A stretch of DNA of 40,000 bases from Apostichopus japonicus (Eukaryota > Echinodermata > Holothuroidea > Aspidochirotida > Stichopodidae), in assembly GCF_037975245.1 (NCBI RefSeq), contig NC_092562.1, forward strand, positions 13,988,021 to 14,028,020. Reading direction: 5' to 3'. Position 1 is the first letter of the stretch, and every line of letters starts with the position of its first letter. The notes under the pieces were generated by a model. It searched no databases, was not told where the DNA came from, and saw nothing but the letters and a program-made list of their open reading frames with translations. Made by a program: the position numbers and the translations under genes. Positions 22,592-32,862 of this stretch are shown here, in pieces.

Positions 22592-23544
22592 TGGTAGGCC
22601 ATACGGGAAATAATTGCTGATTTAATGTCCATACACTGAATTAAAATTATTACCGGTATTAATTTCATGTAATACCGGCATTAATTCTCAGCCAATCACC
22701 ATGCAGCTTCATACACCGGCATTAATTAGAATTAACACTGGCATTAAATAGAATTAATACCGGCATGAAATAGAATAAATACCGGCTTTAAATATACCAT
22801 ATTTGTTTAGTTGGCACTGCAACTTTAGCTGCGCTACCGTGTAATATGCAATGTTATTAACAAGTTTCCAGCTATTTTGCCAGGCGTGAAACTTCCCCCG
22901 TTAGTTCATCCAGAGACACTGATGCGACATTGTACTCGTCTTCATTCAGGAGTCCGCCAAGCTTGCATAGCGTAATGCTCTTCGAAGATTAACAAACCGC
23001 TTCAAAGCATTGCGAACTGGTAAAACATCGGATTGTGTGGGATTGGGAGTCAACTTTTGTCAATAACCTACAAGTTATGTTCGCTTCTCGACGAAAAGCA
23101 CGCAGATATTGTACTGTGTCTGTCATGCGTGTCATTACGTTGCACTTTGCTTTCTACACAGGGGATAGGAAGCTTCCAAAATGTGGGGGCGGGGGGCACA
23201 ACATCAGAGGGGCACTTTAACCCGGCTCCTACCCCTGTTTCTACAGCAGAAATAACTGCACTGCTTTTACGCTACAGTAAGAGGGACTAACACTAGCTTA
23301 GAGCATGATAACAGCTTCAAAATTCGCTAATGTGATTGGTCTATTAATGCCGGTATTAATTCTATTTAATGCCGGTATTAATTCTATTTAATGCCGGTAT
23401 TAATTCTATTTAATACCGGCATATGAAGCTACATGGTGATTGGCTGAGAATTAATGCCGGTATTAAATAGAATTACTACCGGTAATCAGTTTAGTTCATA
23501 TATACGGACATTAAATCAGCAATTATTTCCCGTACGGCCTACCA
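22592..23544. mobile_element. 953-bp TIR element with ACCGGY/RCCGGT arrays
   Basis: The ends TGGTAGGCCATACGGGAAAT (22592) and its inverse (to 23544) begin a terminal inverted repeat. With few mismatches it runs through more than 100 bp, including a shared block CTCAGCCAATCACCATG. Inside, palindromic ACCGGT/ACCGGC cores are spaced 22 bp: 22652, 22674, 22715, 22737, 22759, 22781 on the left and 23349, 23371, 23393, 23415 on the right. Units read TAATGCCGGTATTAATTCTA. TA lies next to GGCC at both ends, but being palindromic it does not prove a duplication. The middle (22800-23340) has no recognised coding. Confidence 0.88.
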
Positions 23545-23784
23545 CAAACGATAGCTATATGCTAAATGGGTCATAGAAATCACGCAGTGCTCTATAAATG
23601 ACCTCTTTTCCAAGTGACAACCACTGGATTACGTTCCAGCGATACTGCTGTCAGAATTCATGTGCTTAGCAGAAAAAGTTAATTCAACATCAAATATAAT
23701 TGTGGATATTGTATGTTAAAACATCTTTTTTTATTTCTTTTTATTTCACGTTTGGACAGATGCATAACAATACAGTTAGTTAGA

Positions 23785-23890
23785 ATTATATCAGGGAGTC
23801 TCCTACCTTGTTAAGTCTTTTTAAGACTTTATAGGAGACTTCCTTTCCCATTGTACACAACTGGCGATAAAACAAATAAATAAATAAAAG
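23785..23890 (+). repeat. Interspersed repeat with conserved hairpin and A/T tail, copy 2
   Basis: Plus-strand copy of the family at 13775-13885: GGAGTCTCCTACCTTGTTAA, hairpin stems GTCTCCT (23798-23804) and AGGAGAC (23833-23839) around AAGTCTT/AAGACTT, then CTTCCTTTCCCATTGTACAC and a tail of AATAAA units (ACAAATAAATAAATAAAA). It is likely the 3' end of a LINE or SINE. Confidence 0.7.
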
Positions 23891-24171
23891 CAATTAATAC
23901 ACGGGTAAGGATGCTTCCGATAAGCAGGTGTGACCGTTAACCACTCGGTTGTTATGCTATTATATTATGCTAGCTCGTATGATAAAGGTAAACATTTTAT
24001 TTTAAGACTCGAGTCCTTTGTACCGATTTTAGAAAAGTCACGTCGAGTCACCATAGATAGAGATTCTAGTCACAATAAGTTGATACAAATGTGCTCTTTT
24101 TTTAAGTTCTGTTTCCGCACGACCTGAGAAAAAAATGTAAAACGAATCCAACTATATTTCTTCTTTCCAAG

Positions 24172-24360
24172 GTCAACAAGTTTTCTTCGATACAAACGCG
24201 GCCATTTTGACCTCAACCGACTTTGGTACTGAAACTACACTGGTTTCTGATCCCGCCGTTGGCGATCGCAAGATTTGTTATGACGGAACAAATATCTTTT
24301 ACACCAATAGCAACGAAGTGCTGATGCAGAACGGCGATGTCGTCCTGACATTATCGAACG
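24172..24360 (+). CDS. Gene 2 exon 2: N-terminal extracellular segment
   Basis: The acceptor TTTCCAAG ends at 24171 and the donor GTATGT begins at 24361. The exon is 189 nt (63 codons), phase 1-1. The translation begins GQQVFFDTNAAILTSTDF and has one cysteine (KICYDG), with many Asn/Thr/Asp residues and a strand-like VVLTLSN at the end. It follows the signal peptide directly. No named domain is recognised; it may be the first strand set of an Ig-like or beta-sandwich domain completed by exons 3-4. Gene 1's equivalent is left of the window. Confidence 0.78.
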
Positions 24361-26451
24361 GTATGTAAAAGTACTATTACTAACATTTCTAGCTGTGAGA
24401 GGGGTTTCCAAAACATGGAGCATGCGTTCAGTGTTATCTCTGTTTACTCTTGGAAAGATGTCAAAGATACTTGCAATTATAGGAATATTGTATAAACATC
24501 AATCAAAGCAACAAGTCAGATTAAAACACTTAGAATAGTCTTAAATAGAAACTTAAGAACGAAGGACAAAAATTTGATGAAGAAGACAACAGATTTAAAG
24601 TTAAATGTGGCACCATAGACTGGGCTAATTTAAACAGATTTTGGTTGGTTTATTCCTTTTTCATTTTTTTTATTTTTATAGACAACCATTTATTTTTACC
24701 GAGATAAAGCAATCGAGTTTTCGTCCTCACTAAAGTTCTCAACAAACTCACTTGCTTGAAACCAGCACCAGTGTACAGTTGATGCCTCCACATAGTAACA
24801 GGTTGCAACACACTGTAAAAACACTTGGGTCATTTTTTGACCCAAATTTGACCCAGCAACTTAGTGGAATCTCCACCAGCCCAGGTTTGGGTCAATTTGA
24901 CCAAGGATCTGTGTCATTTGACATCTGACCTAAAACTGGGTTATTTTGACCCATACGCTACTTTGACCCATATGCTACTTTGACCCAGCTTTTGACCCAG
25001 TGGTTAGTGCAATCTCCACCAGCCCAGCAGATTGGGTCAAAAAAATTGACCACGTAAATGGGTCAAAGCTGAATTTACATTTGCAGGAAGTCTATGAAAG
25101 AAATGACATAAGACTTTGATTCCTAATGATAAATTAATTTATTCAAATCACAAAGTGGTGTTACAATAAAGCATGCAATTTCTTCTATTTCACATATAAT
25201 TATCGATATTCATTTTGTTTTATTCCAACTAGAACATCATAGTAACAGTAAAAATCAGAGTAATGTGATACCCATAAAACTAAACAAATAATGAACACAA
25301 GAACATAGGCTAAGGCTAATGTACCAATTGAGAATCATTGGAAACTAAGCAATGTTCCTTAAAATCCTGACATACTTAACTAAAACAACTGATCATTTAT
25401 TCATGTGCACAAACTTTAGTTCACTGAGGAATATGTTCTGTACTACTTGAAAGACTTTAATTGTTGATCTCACAGCTAGGTTTGCTGCAGTGTTTGTAAT
25501 ATTAAGTTAATCAAGACTGGAGCATGCACTCACTCTCTACTTGTATCCTTAGTCACTGTAGTAATTTGATTATTAGCTAGCATTTCTAATTGTTTTTAAA
25601 GAATATAAATAAACAACATTTCATAGTAATCAATTGTATAAAATGTTAGGTATACAGAGAAGACATGTAGTACATCAATGGTGGCTGTAAGAAATCAAAT
25701 ATTTTGGAAAGCTCAATGTTTGGTGGGGGCTTTGTCATGGTCAAAAGTCAAAGACAATATCAAACATATTTTGCAGTGGGTTGGTGGGGCAAGACAAACC
25801 CTATGGCCAGCTGCCAATTAATAAATTCTTGCAAGCATATCCCAAAAGTGATAATTTCCTCAGTAGTTCTTGTACCAAAACAGCATCAGATTTGAATGAG
25901 GAAAAGCTGTTTATATACAGTACCAGACTTATAATCACTGAAAAGTCATCAATAAATGGAAACACTGTGAATAAATATTTTTGCACCACCAATATGTTAC
26001 AATATGTATTAAATTTTCAGTTGCTCAGGCAAAAAATGTACATCAGTCATGCTTTTGGCTAGTTGTGCATGTATGATGTATGGTGGAACACTAGTTTCGC
26101 ACCACTGTTTGTGAGGCAGTTATGCTTCTTTAGTCCCTCTAAACTTAACAATAACAAATACCAATGAAACTTAAACCTTGTTCAAGGTAATATAACATGC
26201 AAACATAAATAGCAAACAACTTTGTCACATTATGTAAATTAAAAACCTCATGTAATCATCCCATCATGTTAATGACCATGAACTAAGTGTTAACCTAATG
26301 TTGCACTGCCCAAGGTTTACAGGAGATATGTTCATATCCCTTATATGTGTTTTGAGAAAATTATACGATAAAAGGTTACAATGTACAAAAAAACCAAATA
26401 AATCACATTAAACACTACTTTTGACAAAGTTGTTTACATACCTTTTTTCTC

Positions 26452-26781
26452 TTACTGACTACTTAATAAAGCATGTAGGCTTCTTACTGAAGGGGATGTC
26501 GAAACTTTTCCTTTCCATTCACTAACCTTAATGAGGAATTTGTGTATAAATTCCCAGGTTGTCTGACACTGGCAGGGGTAGGCTATGTCAAACAAGTACA
26601 ATGATTTGAAAGAAATATCAAAAGCTGCAATCAAATCTGTTGCTGGCAGAGCAACCCCTTTGATGATCACAAATGACTGAGTCGGATACCTTCTATCACC
26701 AAATGCAAGGACGAATGGCTGCTTTCGAGTTCTATCTTGCTTAAGCTCATCTTCCATGAATTGAGGAAGATTGGTCCCAAC
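26452..26781 (-). pseudogene. Transposon-encoded protein, C-terminal exon
   Basis: On the minus strand an acceptor (CTTCCAAAG) precedes VGTNLPQFMEDELK..., which continues through FVLAFGDRRYPTQSFVII, ALPATDLIAAFDISFKSLYLF and YPCQCQTTWEFIHKFL to a stop at 26452. I recognise this layout (F..G....TQSF.I..G.ALP....AAFD..FK..Y.FD..YP..C...WEF) from many animal transposon-linked proteins of unknown function, where it forms the C-terminal part. It lies within the CACTG element, whose mRNA would run on this strand. The frame is intact here but the full gene is not. Confidence 0.6.
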
Positions 26782-26894
26782 CTTTGGAAGAAAGAAAATA
26801 AATTGCTGCTTTCAATGCACACTTAATTCTGTTGTCACTAATTTAAATCATTAGCAAATCTTTTCACTTGAATCATTACCATAGCAGATTTAAG

Positions 26895-27005
26895 ATTCTG
26901 TTGACCTCAAATGATCTTGGACCTCCATGAAAAAATAGAGGGATCATCTACTCACAAAGGGCTACCTACATACTAAGTTTAAGGTTCAAGCAACTTAACT
27001 TCGCA
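26895..27005. repeat. Diverged single copy of the 144-bp repeat family
   Basis: GACCTCAAATGATCTTGGACCTCCATG, an AATAGAGGG-like block and CTACCTACATACTAAGTTTAAG parallel the repeat at 9905-10348. It lies within the CACTG transposon, so it either belongs to that element or inserted into it. Confidence 0.55.
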
Positions 27006-27232
27006 CCTGACTGTTATAAGTGAAAAATCATCATGACATTTTATGTGATTTAATTACATACCAGTAGGAATGACTGAGGGTGTAGGAATATCAGTTACTT
27101 AGCCTACACAGTTAAAAGAAATTGACCCATATCCCTTACTGAGTATATTGTATGTAGACTGTTCAAGATAATGGTATTAGTACCTTTTGGATCTGTTTTT
27201 ATGTTGAACTTTACAGGTGTAGGCTTCTTTAC

Positions 27233-27357
27233 TTCTTTCGGTGTTGCTTCTTGTTTCTTAAAGGCATGGGATCGTTTTCGGGCAATCTTTCCTCAAAATA
27301 GTCTGTAGCATAGCCTGTAGCAGGATGTTTCCCATGGGCTTTTGGGTACCATGCTAC
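27233..27357 (-). pseudogene. Transposon coding exon fragment
   Basis: On the minus strand an acceptor-like CTATAG precedes VAWYPKAHGKHPATGYATDY, then FEERLPENDPMPLRN and a lysine-rich end before a donor-like GTAAAG. It has coding composition and lies upstream of the 26452-26781 exon in the same orientation. The splice phase to that exon does not fit directly, so an exon is missing or the gene has decayed. Confidence 0.45.
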
Positions 27358-27828
27358 CTATAGTCCACAGATAAAAATAGGACATATATAGTTAACTTCA
27401 ATTGTTCAATTACACCAACTATAGTCTTGGCAAAGACTTTGTTGGAGTATATCATATTTTACTGCAGTGGCATAACCAGTATGGGAAAAGCCCCCAATTG
27501 GTCACCCCCATCCCCCCCCCCCCCCAAATTGACATACAAGTAAATTAGTAAGTAAATTAAGATAGAAATGAATGATGAACAATTTTACATCTTGTCCACC
27601 CCTTAAATACAAGAATTTTATCCCTCCCCTTACACCCCTTCCCCATATCTTGTCCCCCTCCCCTTGCACAGACTCCTTGCTACCCTTCAGCTCTCCCCCA
27701 CCCCCACTAAAAAGTCTGATTATACTACTGTTTTACTACATTTAATAGCACACTGTTAACTCTCTGTTCAGCAAGATAGCTATTAACAAGTAACATTATA
27801 CTAGTCTTAGCCTCTAACGTTATATTTA

Positions 27829-27873
27829 GTTAAACCATGGAGCTATAAACAGATTATAGCTCCATGGTTAAAC
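27829..27873. repeat. 20-bp-stem hairpin
   Basis: GTTAAACCATGGAGCTATAA and its inverse (one mismatch) are separated by a 5-base loop. The 17-base phrase ACCATGGAGCTATAAAC from one arm recurs at 30775-30791. Confidence 0.8.
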
Positions 27874-28832
27874 TTACGTAGTGAGGTTAGGCCTATGCTT
27901 TATCAAAGACCAAACGTTAGGTCTAACATTACAGCTATCTATGTATCACTATCAGTATCACTATCACTGTATCAGGGTAATTATGGGCTTGTCTGAACCA
28001 CGGCGCTCGCAGCACTAATAACATGTTACTAAGGCCTAGCCTATCATTATATCTACAATGGTATACTATAATATAGTATTTAACTAATTAACGTTGCGAG
28101 CGCCTGTGGCCTGAACTAGTCAGCATACTTTGGCGTATATTTACCTTTGAATATTGGTATTTACATTGGCAAACCCCAGTCATCAAGGATGGAACTAACA
28201 AACGTGTCCATTTTCAGAGCCCATCAAAGTTTTTGATTCAACTAAGACTGCCTTCTTGGTCCTGAATTTATGGTTTGTAGATTTGTGTGACGGTGTTCAG
28301 CTGTTGTCTACGAAAGGCGTCATGCAAAAACGCTGATAGTGGTCACATGACATAACTTATCCAATGAGAAAAGTCTTTGAGAATGACCCAGTGCAAAAAG
28401 TCAACTTTCATCGAGCTATTTCACAATTTCAAACAATCTTGCGTAATAACTCAACCAATACGACCCATTTCTGGGTACAGTATGGCTGACTCAGCAGATG
28501 GGTCACACAAAATGACCCAGGTGTTTTTACAGTGCAGTTTACTTCCATTGAAAGTCATGGCAACGTGCATTATATGACCTCAATTGTACTGGCCTAGCAT
28601 GTCAACAAAAGGCACCACGTCACAGACATTTTCAGGAGCGGAATCGGGGACGTTAAAGAATAATGAGCAAATGAAAAATAAGAAACCCTGATATATTTTC
28701 ATTGCACAGTGTGATCTGCTTCTCAGTATTTGACACATGCTGTGATTTGGTGACGCCGACATTCTCAGCTTGGTTTTGTTGCCTGAATGTCGTTCAGCTT
28801 GTGACGTCGGTGACTTTATTACATTTATTGCA

Positions 28833-28860
28833 CAACAACAACAACAACAACAACAACAAA
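28833..28860. repeat. (CAA)n microsatellite
   Basis: About nine CAA triplets; poly-Gln and poly-Cys open frames across it are artefacts. Confidence 0.9.
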
Positions 28861-29189
28861 ATGTCGACATGGTACAATATTTCTTCCCCATTGTAATACA
28901 TGTATGTATATATGGGTGGGTTAATACCAGAAACATTTGCACAGGACAAAGACAACATAACTTTCAAATAATATATACCTTTAAAAGGGTTGTAGAGTGA
29001 ATCCTGACGTTAGCGAAATGGAAGAATCGGTTTATACAATTTCCCGAAGAACAACGTTGATTTTCTCCAGTTTTTTTTTTAACCCTCCTTGTTGTCTGTA
29101 TTTAGATATTACTAGGTCAATTTGTGAGACATTGAGAGCTCCATCGACGTCGACTTTATGATGGATGACGAATGTTTTCGTTTCGTTTA

Positions 29190-30120
29190 TTTCAGTCATT
29201 AAATTCCCATTGTTAGTACATAGGTATAAAACATTGCGGTAGCGGGACCAGAAATAAAAGAATTTTACAAGTCTGGTACCTTACAAAGTACAACAAAAAC
29301 TGTTAAAAGTTAACTAGAGAAAAACGAAAACACATAGGAAAGCACATAGGGGTTTATCAGAACTTGGGAAAGGCAAACAATGCTAAAAATCAGACAGAAC
29401 TATATAGGGAAATGTTTCGTTATTCGCTGGGTAGATATTATTTATTTTTATAAGATATAAATAATAATATACGATTTAAGATGACATTGATTGACTATTT
29501 CTAATGTGGTCACTTTAAGAATTCCAAAGGGCAACACCAGAACATCTAACCTGACAACAATACGTGTAATACGTCTCGGACATAGATGAACGAGTGATGT
29601 ACGCATGAAATCTAGTGTTATTGAAAAAAGTGTGAAAGACATCTGTGGGTAACCCATTCTGAAACTTAGAGAGAAAAATTCCTTATTGATATTTATAGAG
29701 CTCATTGAGTGTAAGCGAAAAGTTTACATTTTTGAAAAGGGCCGCAAAATATGAAGTATATAAAACATTGCAAATAATTCTGTCATTTTCTGCATCTTGT
29801 ATAAGCTATCAAGTGTTGACATGTGGGCATTGCCACCAAACAAGGATGCTGTAGCCTAAATGAGGCAATACAAGTGCATAATGAATTGTCAGTAAAAGTG
29901 AGTTTACGTAAAAATAGTTTCATTCTATTATTTGTAATACTTGCAACCATTTTGCTGATGATAGAAACTTGTTTTTTTTTCAGTTTATAAGTTTTGAATC
30001 AATATCCAATCCTCAAAATGTAGCATAATCGGATGCGTTAATACGCACTCCATCAAGTATTACTGAGACGTTTGTGTAATCATAAAATATGTTTTATTAA
30101 GCGACAATTTATTGGATTTT
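29190..30120 (-). pseudogene. LINE reverse-transcriptase remnant (antisense in intron)
   Basis: On the minus strand the translation, across three frame changes and stops, gives LDGVRINASDYATF*GLDID, LDSLYKMQKMTELF, FAALFKNVNFSLTLNELYKY, FQNGLPTDVFHTFF and FHAYITR...CSGVALWNS. These match the known order F-LG-L.ID, L..LYK.QK...R, LFK...L....LY, P..F...F and H.Y.TR...W.S found at the end of reverse transcriptases of Jockey/CR1/RTE-type LINEs. The 3' flank on this strand ends with TTTAATGACTGAAATAAACG near 29180, tail-like. Frameshifts and stops show it is dead. Confidence 0.78.
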
Positions 30121-30269
30121 AGCCAGTCAGACGTTTTGAGGAATTCATTACTAATAGTTTGAAGCGCATTGTCTGTCTAAATGTTTATGTTGGATGTTTT
30201 GAGACGGTGTGTTCATCCATGGAGGTATCTATATATGGTTCATCTAAGCACATTTCAAGGCACTGCAAT

Positions 30270-30348
30270 CTCTCTACCTTCCTCTCTCCTCTTCTCTCTC
30301 TCCACCCCCCCCCCCCCCCCCCCCATCTCTCTCTTTCTCTCTCTCAAT
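30270..30348. repeat. CT-rich tract with poly-C run
   Basis: TCTC repeats flank a run of about 20 C (30305-30324). It lies about 135 bp before the exon 3 acceptor. Confidence 0.9.
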
Positions 30349-30482
30349 CGTCCTAATTCAGTTTGACTCCTTACATGATCAACCGAGTGTACTGGTTAAG
30401 AACATTTTCATTTCATATTTGAAAGATATATCATCGAAACAAAACAGACTGACAACTGTCTTTTTTTCTTCTTCGTGTGTAG

Positions 30483-30654
30483 GTATAGTAATCGACTCAC
30501 TTACTTGTTGCTGCAATCTCGTCTCAGTTTCTTACCGTGAAGTGAATGGAAATGCGAATATCATTTCGGTGTTCACGGACAGGGACTTCATTAATATCCG
30601 AACTGTAACAACCATATCAAGCAAGGTGTTATTAAAATGCCTCTTGGAACAAAA
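30483..30654 (+). CDS. Gene 2 exon 3: N-terminal module, first part
   Basis: The acceptor TGTGTAG ends at 30482 and the donor GTAAGC begins at 30655. The exon is 172 nt, entering in phase 1 and leaving in phase 2, which exactly fits the frame of exon 4. An earlier GT (30626) would leave in phase 0 and break that frame. The translation starts GIVIDSLTCCCNLVSVSYRE and has a triple cysteine, then strand-like segments (FINIRTVTTISS, VLLKCLLEQ). The single phase-2 intron splits what is probably one beta-sandwich module across exons 3 and 4. No family is recognised. Confidence 0.7.
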
Positions 30655-31229
30655 GTAAGCATAGGTAGAAGATAGGATACATTATCAAAACTGCTCATTT
30701 TGGTGAAGTGGGCCGTCAACTGGGGGATAATCTAAAACTGCAGAATTTGTCCTGGACTTGGTGCACGTAATTGGACCATGGAGCTATAAACTGGGATTGG
30801 TCATACGCGTATTAGCGGTCTCCCAATGTATTATCTCATCCCTCCCATTGGGATGATATTATTCCAGTCGGTTGGAGCGTATCATACCTATCTCGATTGC
30901 CATGACAACGGTTTTCATGGTGACAGTTAATGTTCCTGATTAGGGTGTCCCGGTGCGTCACCAGTGGCGTCGCCAAGGGTGGCCGGGGGGGGGGGGGTTA
31001 CGTACCCTACCCCCAAAAATCGTTCCGCACAGGTGCTCCCCAGATGCGATTTGTAGTGTTCATACAAATACTCAAAACAAAAACTTTATCTACATGTGAT
31101 AAATTAAATTATATAACGATTTGATTCAATCGTATGATCGACTCTGAAGTGTCCTATTTCAGACACATCTGTTAAATTGAATATTTCTTCTCATGTTTCT
31201 TCTCTTTACTTTACTGTGTGTTTTTTCAG
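30655..31229 (+). other. Gene 2 intron 3, with poly-G interspersed repeat
   Basis: Contains the ACCATGGAGCTATAAAC phrase (30775-30791) and CCAGTGGCGTCGCCAAGGGT followed by a run of about 13 G near 30987-30999, a head resembling other poly-G repeat copies in the window. Confidence 0.6.
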
Positions 31230-31372
31230 TATCATCATCGTGGTCAGTAACACGCAAGTTTGGACTATTGGTTTGGCAGATTTGTCAACTATAACTCCAG
31301 CATTCGCCTTCATGGGCACTTTGGTAGGGAGTACAACTTCCATTGATTGTTGCACAAACAATGACCCAGACG
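31230..31372 (+). CDS. Gene 2 exon 4: N-terminal module, second part
   Basis: The acceptor TTTTTTCAG ends at 31229 and the donor GTGTGT begins at 31373. The exon is 143 nt, entering in phase 2 and leaving in phase 1. The translation continues IIIVVSNTQVWTIGLADLST, with a tryptophan, and ends with CCTNNDPDG. It completes the region begun in exon 3; together they code for about 105 residues, Ig-domain size. A CC pair near each end of the combined module is notable. The reading frame connects both neighbours without stops. Confidence 0.72.
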
Positions 31373-32237
31373 GTGTGTATTTTATGTACATCGTTCAATC
31401 CACTATCGTTGCATAGCATTTATATATCTTAATTACTTCTTGTTTCATCAGAGTAAGAAAAGGATTTTTGTTATGTCATTCACAGTTTTTGTTTTGTTCC
31501 GGGTCAATTAGATTTTTGTTTGTTTGAAGAACTGACAGATTTGGAGATTCTGGCCCACAAACTGCATAACGTTGCATTTAGTAACTATCACAGTGTCCAT
31601 CATGGAATATACATTGATTCGCCACAATATCCCCTGCAGGGGTAAATTCTCATGTTTATGACAGCTAATTCACTCGATGAGATTTAAGAGTCGATAATAG
31701 GCTATGCTTTGGAAGGAAACATGATTTATTCAATGTTAATGTTATAAGATATGAACAGAAAATGATGCTACTTTGATATTTAAAAAGGAACATGTGTAAC
31801 GTTGAGGTTTTTGGCATGACTGTATCAAAGCCTCGCAAAGAAATGGTCGAGACAAATCAGCCCAGCTTATGGGTAAAACGATACCAAACAATTCTACGGC
31901 AAGCCGGAATGCTCGGTTTTGATTCCCTAGATTATTGACCAAATATGTAGGATTTTCAATGATAACAAACTCCTGAATAACCGGTATTGCTCTAAAACAA
32001 ATGGAAACAGCAAACACGATAAACTTGGATTACATAGCGATAAACATGGAAACTCAATCGGTAGATATTCCACGCTTATCGGTCGATAATCCAGAAAAAC
32101 ACAGGAAAATATTCTATTATTGGGCATTTGCCTTGCCATTCCATTGTTAGAGCGACATACATTAACTGTGATACTTTATTTTCATCACGGTTTCGAATCA
32201 CACTCTCCAATTTTTGTTTCTATAATCATTTTCGCAG
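31373..32237 (+). other. Gene 2 intron 4, nothing recognised
   Basis: 865-nt intron. Minus-strand open frames at 31742-32139 have no recognised motif and no splice support. Confidence 0.5.
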
Positions 32238-32570
32238 GGTTCGACTTGTTTGTTTTACGTGGAAACCAGGTTTACTTATATGCTTCTTGGGACGGAACAT
32301 CTAATTCGGTTACTGTGGCGGTCGGTAGTTTGGAGAGAGTTTCTCTGGGCATTTCTACGGGAACTGATAGTGGTGCACATGTTTACGTTCTTCAGACAAT
32401 ACTAAATGACCCGAGTTCATGGTTTATCTCAAGCTATCCGAAAACCAGTCTTTCAGTCGGTGATCCACTTGGCAATGGGAATACTTTACTCAGTGGCACC
32501 ACTAGCAATCCTTTCACTTTGATCAATGGACTTGTAGTTTGTGACACAGCATGCCAGAACACAGACTGTA
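32238..32570 (+). CDS. Gene 2 exon 5: beta-rich module (pairs with gene 1 exon A)
   Basis: The acceptor TTCGCAG ends at 32237 and the donor GTAAGT begins at 32571. The exon is 333 nt (111 codons), phase 1-1. The translation begins GFDLFVLRGNQVYLYASWDG and ends LINGLVVCDTACQNTDC, a three-cysteine tail before the 8-Cys exon, matching the end of gene 1 exon A. Alternating hydrophobic residues and few cysteines before the tail suggest a beta-sandwich. An upstream methionine at 32120 lies in the intron and is not used. Confidence 0.87.
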
Positions 32571-32811
32571 GTAAGTATACACTGCATGAATAATTACACG
32601 TTAAGCCGTAGCAAAGAGACACAAACTAAACCACCATCCTTAAAATCTATCGTGTGATCAGGATGACGATACTGTTAAGAACGACTTCCCTCAGCTAAGA
32701 AAATCGTATTCGTAAAGATTGAAGACTTTATCAAGTTTACAACATCAACGAGTCGCACGTGCCTCATTTCCTTATGATTGTCTCTATTTAAAACAATAGG
32801 CATTTTCTGAT

Positions 32812-32862
32812 GGGGGTGGGGTTTGGGGTGGGGTTGGGCGAGGGGGTGGAGGGGGGAGGGGA
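32812..32862 (+). other. Potential G-quadruplex cluster
   Basis: About nine G tracts of three or more within 51 bp, with 1-3-base loops, in the sense strand of intron 5. Confidence 0.6.

Larger units (their letters stand above)
20891..24171 (+). other. Gene 2 intron 1 (3.3 kb) with LINE and TIR-element insertions
   Basis: Contains a poly-C run (21016-21031), a LINE remnant (21600-22090), a 953-bp TIR element (22592-23544) and an A/T-tailed repeat (23785-23890). No further coding exon is seen. Confidence 0.7.
24811..28534 (-). mobile_element. 3.7-kb DNA transposon, CACTGTAAAAA termini, decayed
   Basis: Left end CACTGTAAAAACACTTGGGT (24811) and right end (to 28534) match inversely over 25 bp with one mismatch, followed by more GGGTCA/TGACCC words. 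Subterminal GGGTCA-type palindromes are dense at 24826-25070 and 28460-28520. Minus-strand coding remnants lie at 26452-26781 and 27233-27357. No target duplication beyond a possible CA is visible. CACTG termini could suggest a CMC-type element, but similar ends occur in other groups, so the superfamily is left open. Confidence 0.75.
24361..30482 (+). other. Gene 2 intron 2 (6.1 kb) made mostly of transposons
   Basis: A 3.7 kb TIR element (24811-28534) and a minus-strand LINE remnant (29190-30120) take up most of this intron. A CAA trinucleotide run (28833-28860) and a CT/poly-C tract (30270-30348) make up part of the rest. Confidence 0.75.

Noticed and set aside
28580-28942. Minus open frame with a poly-Cys run, and plus frames with poly-Gln/Asn
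   Set aside because: All arise from the (CAA)n tract.
30626-30627. Alternative donor GTGTTA for exon 3
   Set aside because: It would leave in phase 0 and break the frame of exon 4, while GTAAGC at 30655 gives the needed phase 2.
30419-30658. Reading exon 3 with an upstream start at Met 30419
   Set aside because: The acceptor at 30482 with a pyrimidine tract fits the phase of exon 2, and upstream codons are intronic.
31742-32139. Minus open frames in gene 2 intron 4
   Set aside because: Hydrophobic but without domain or splice evidence; overlapping frames suggest chance.
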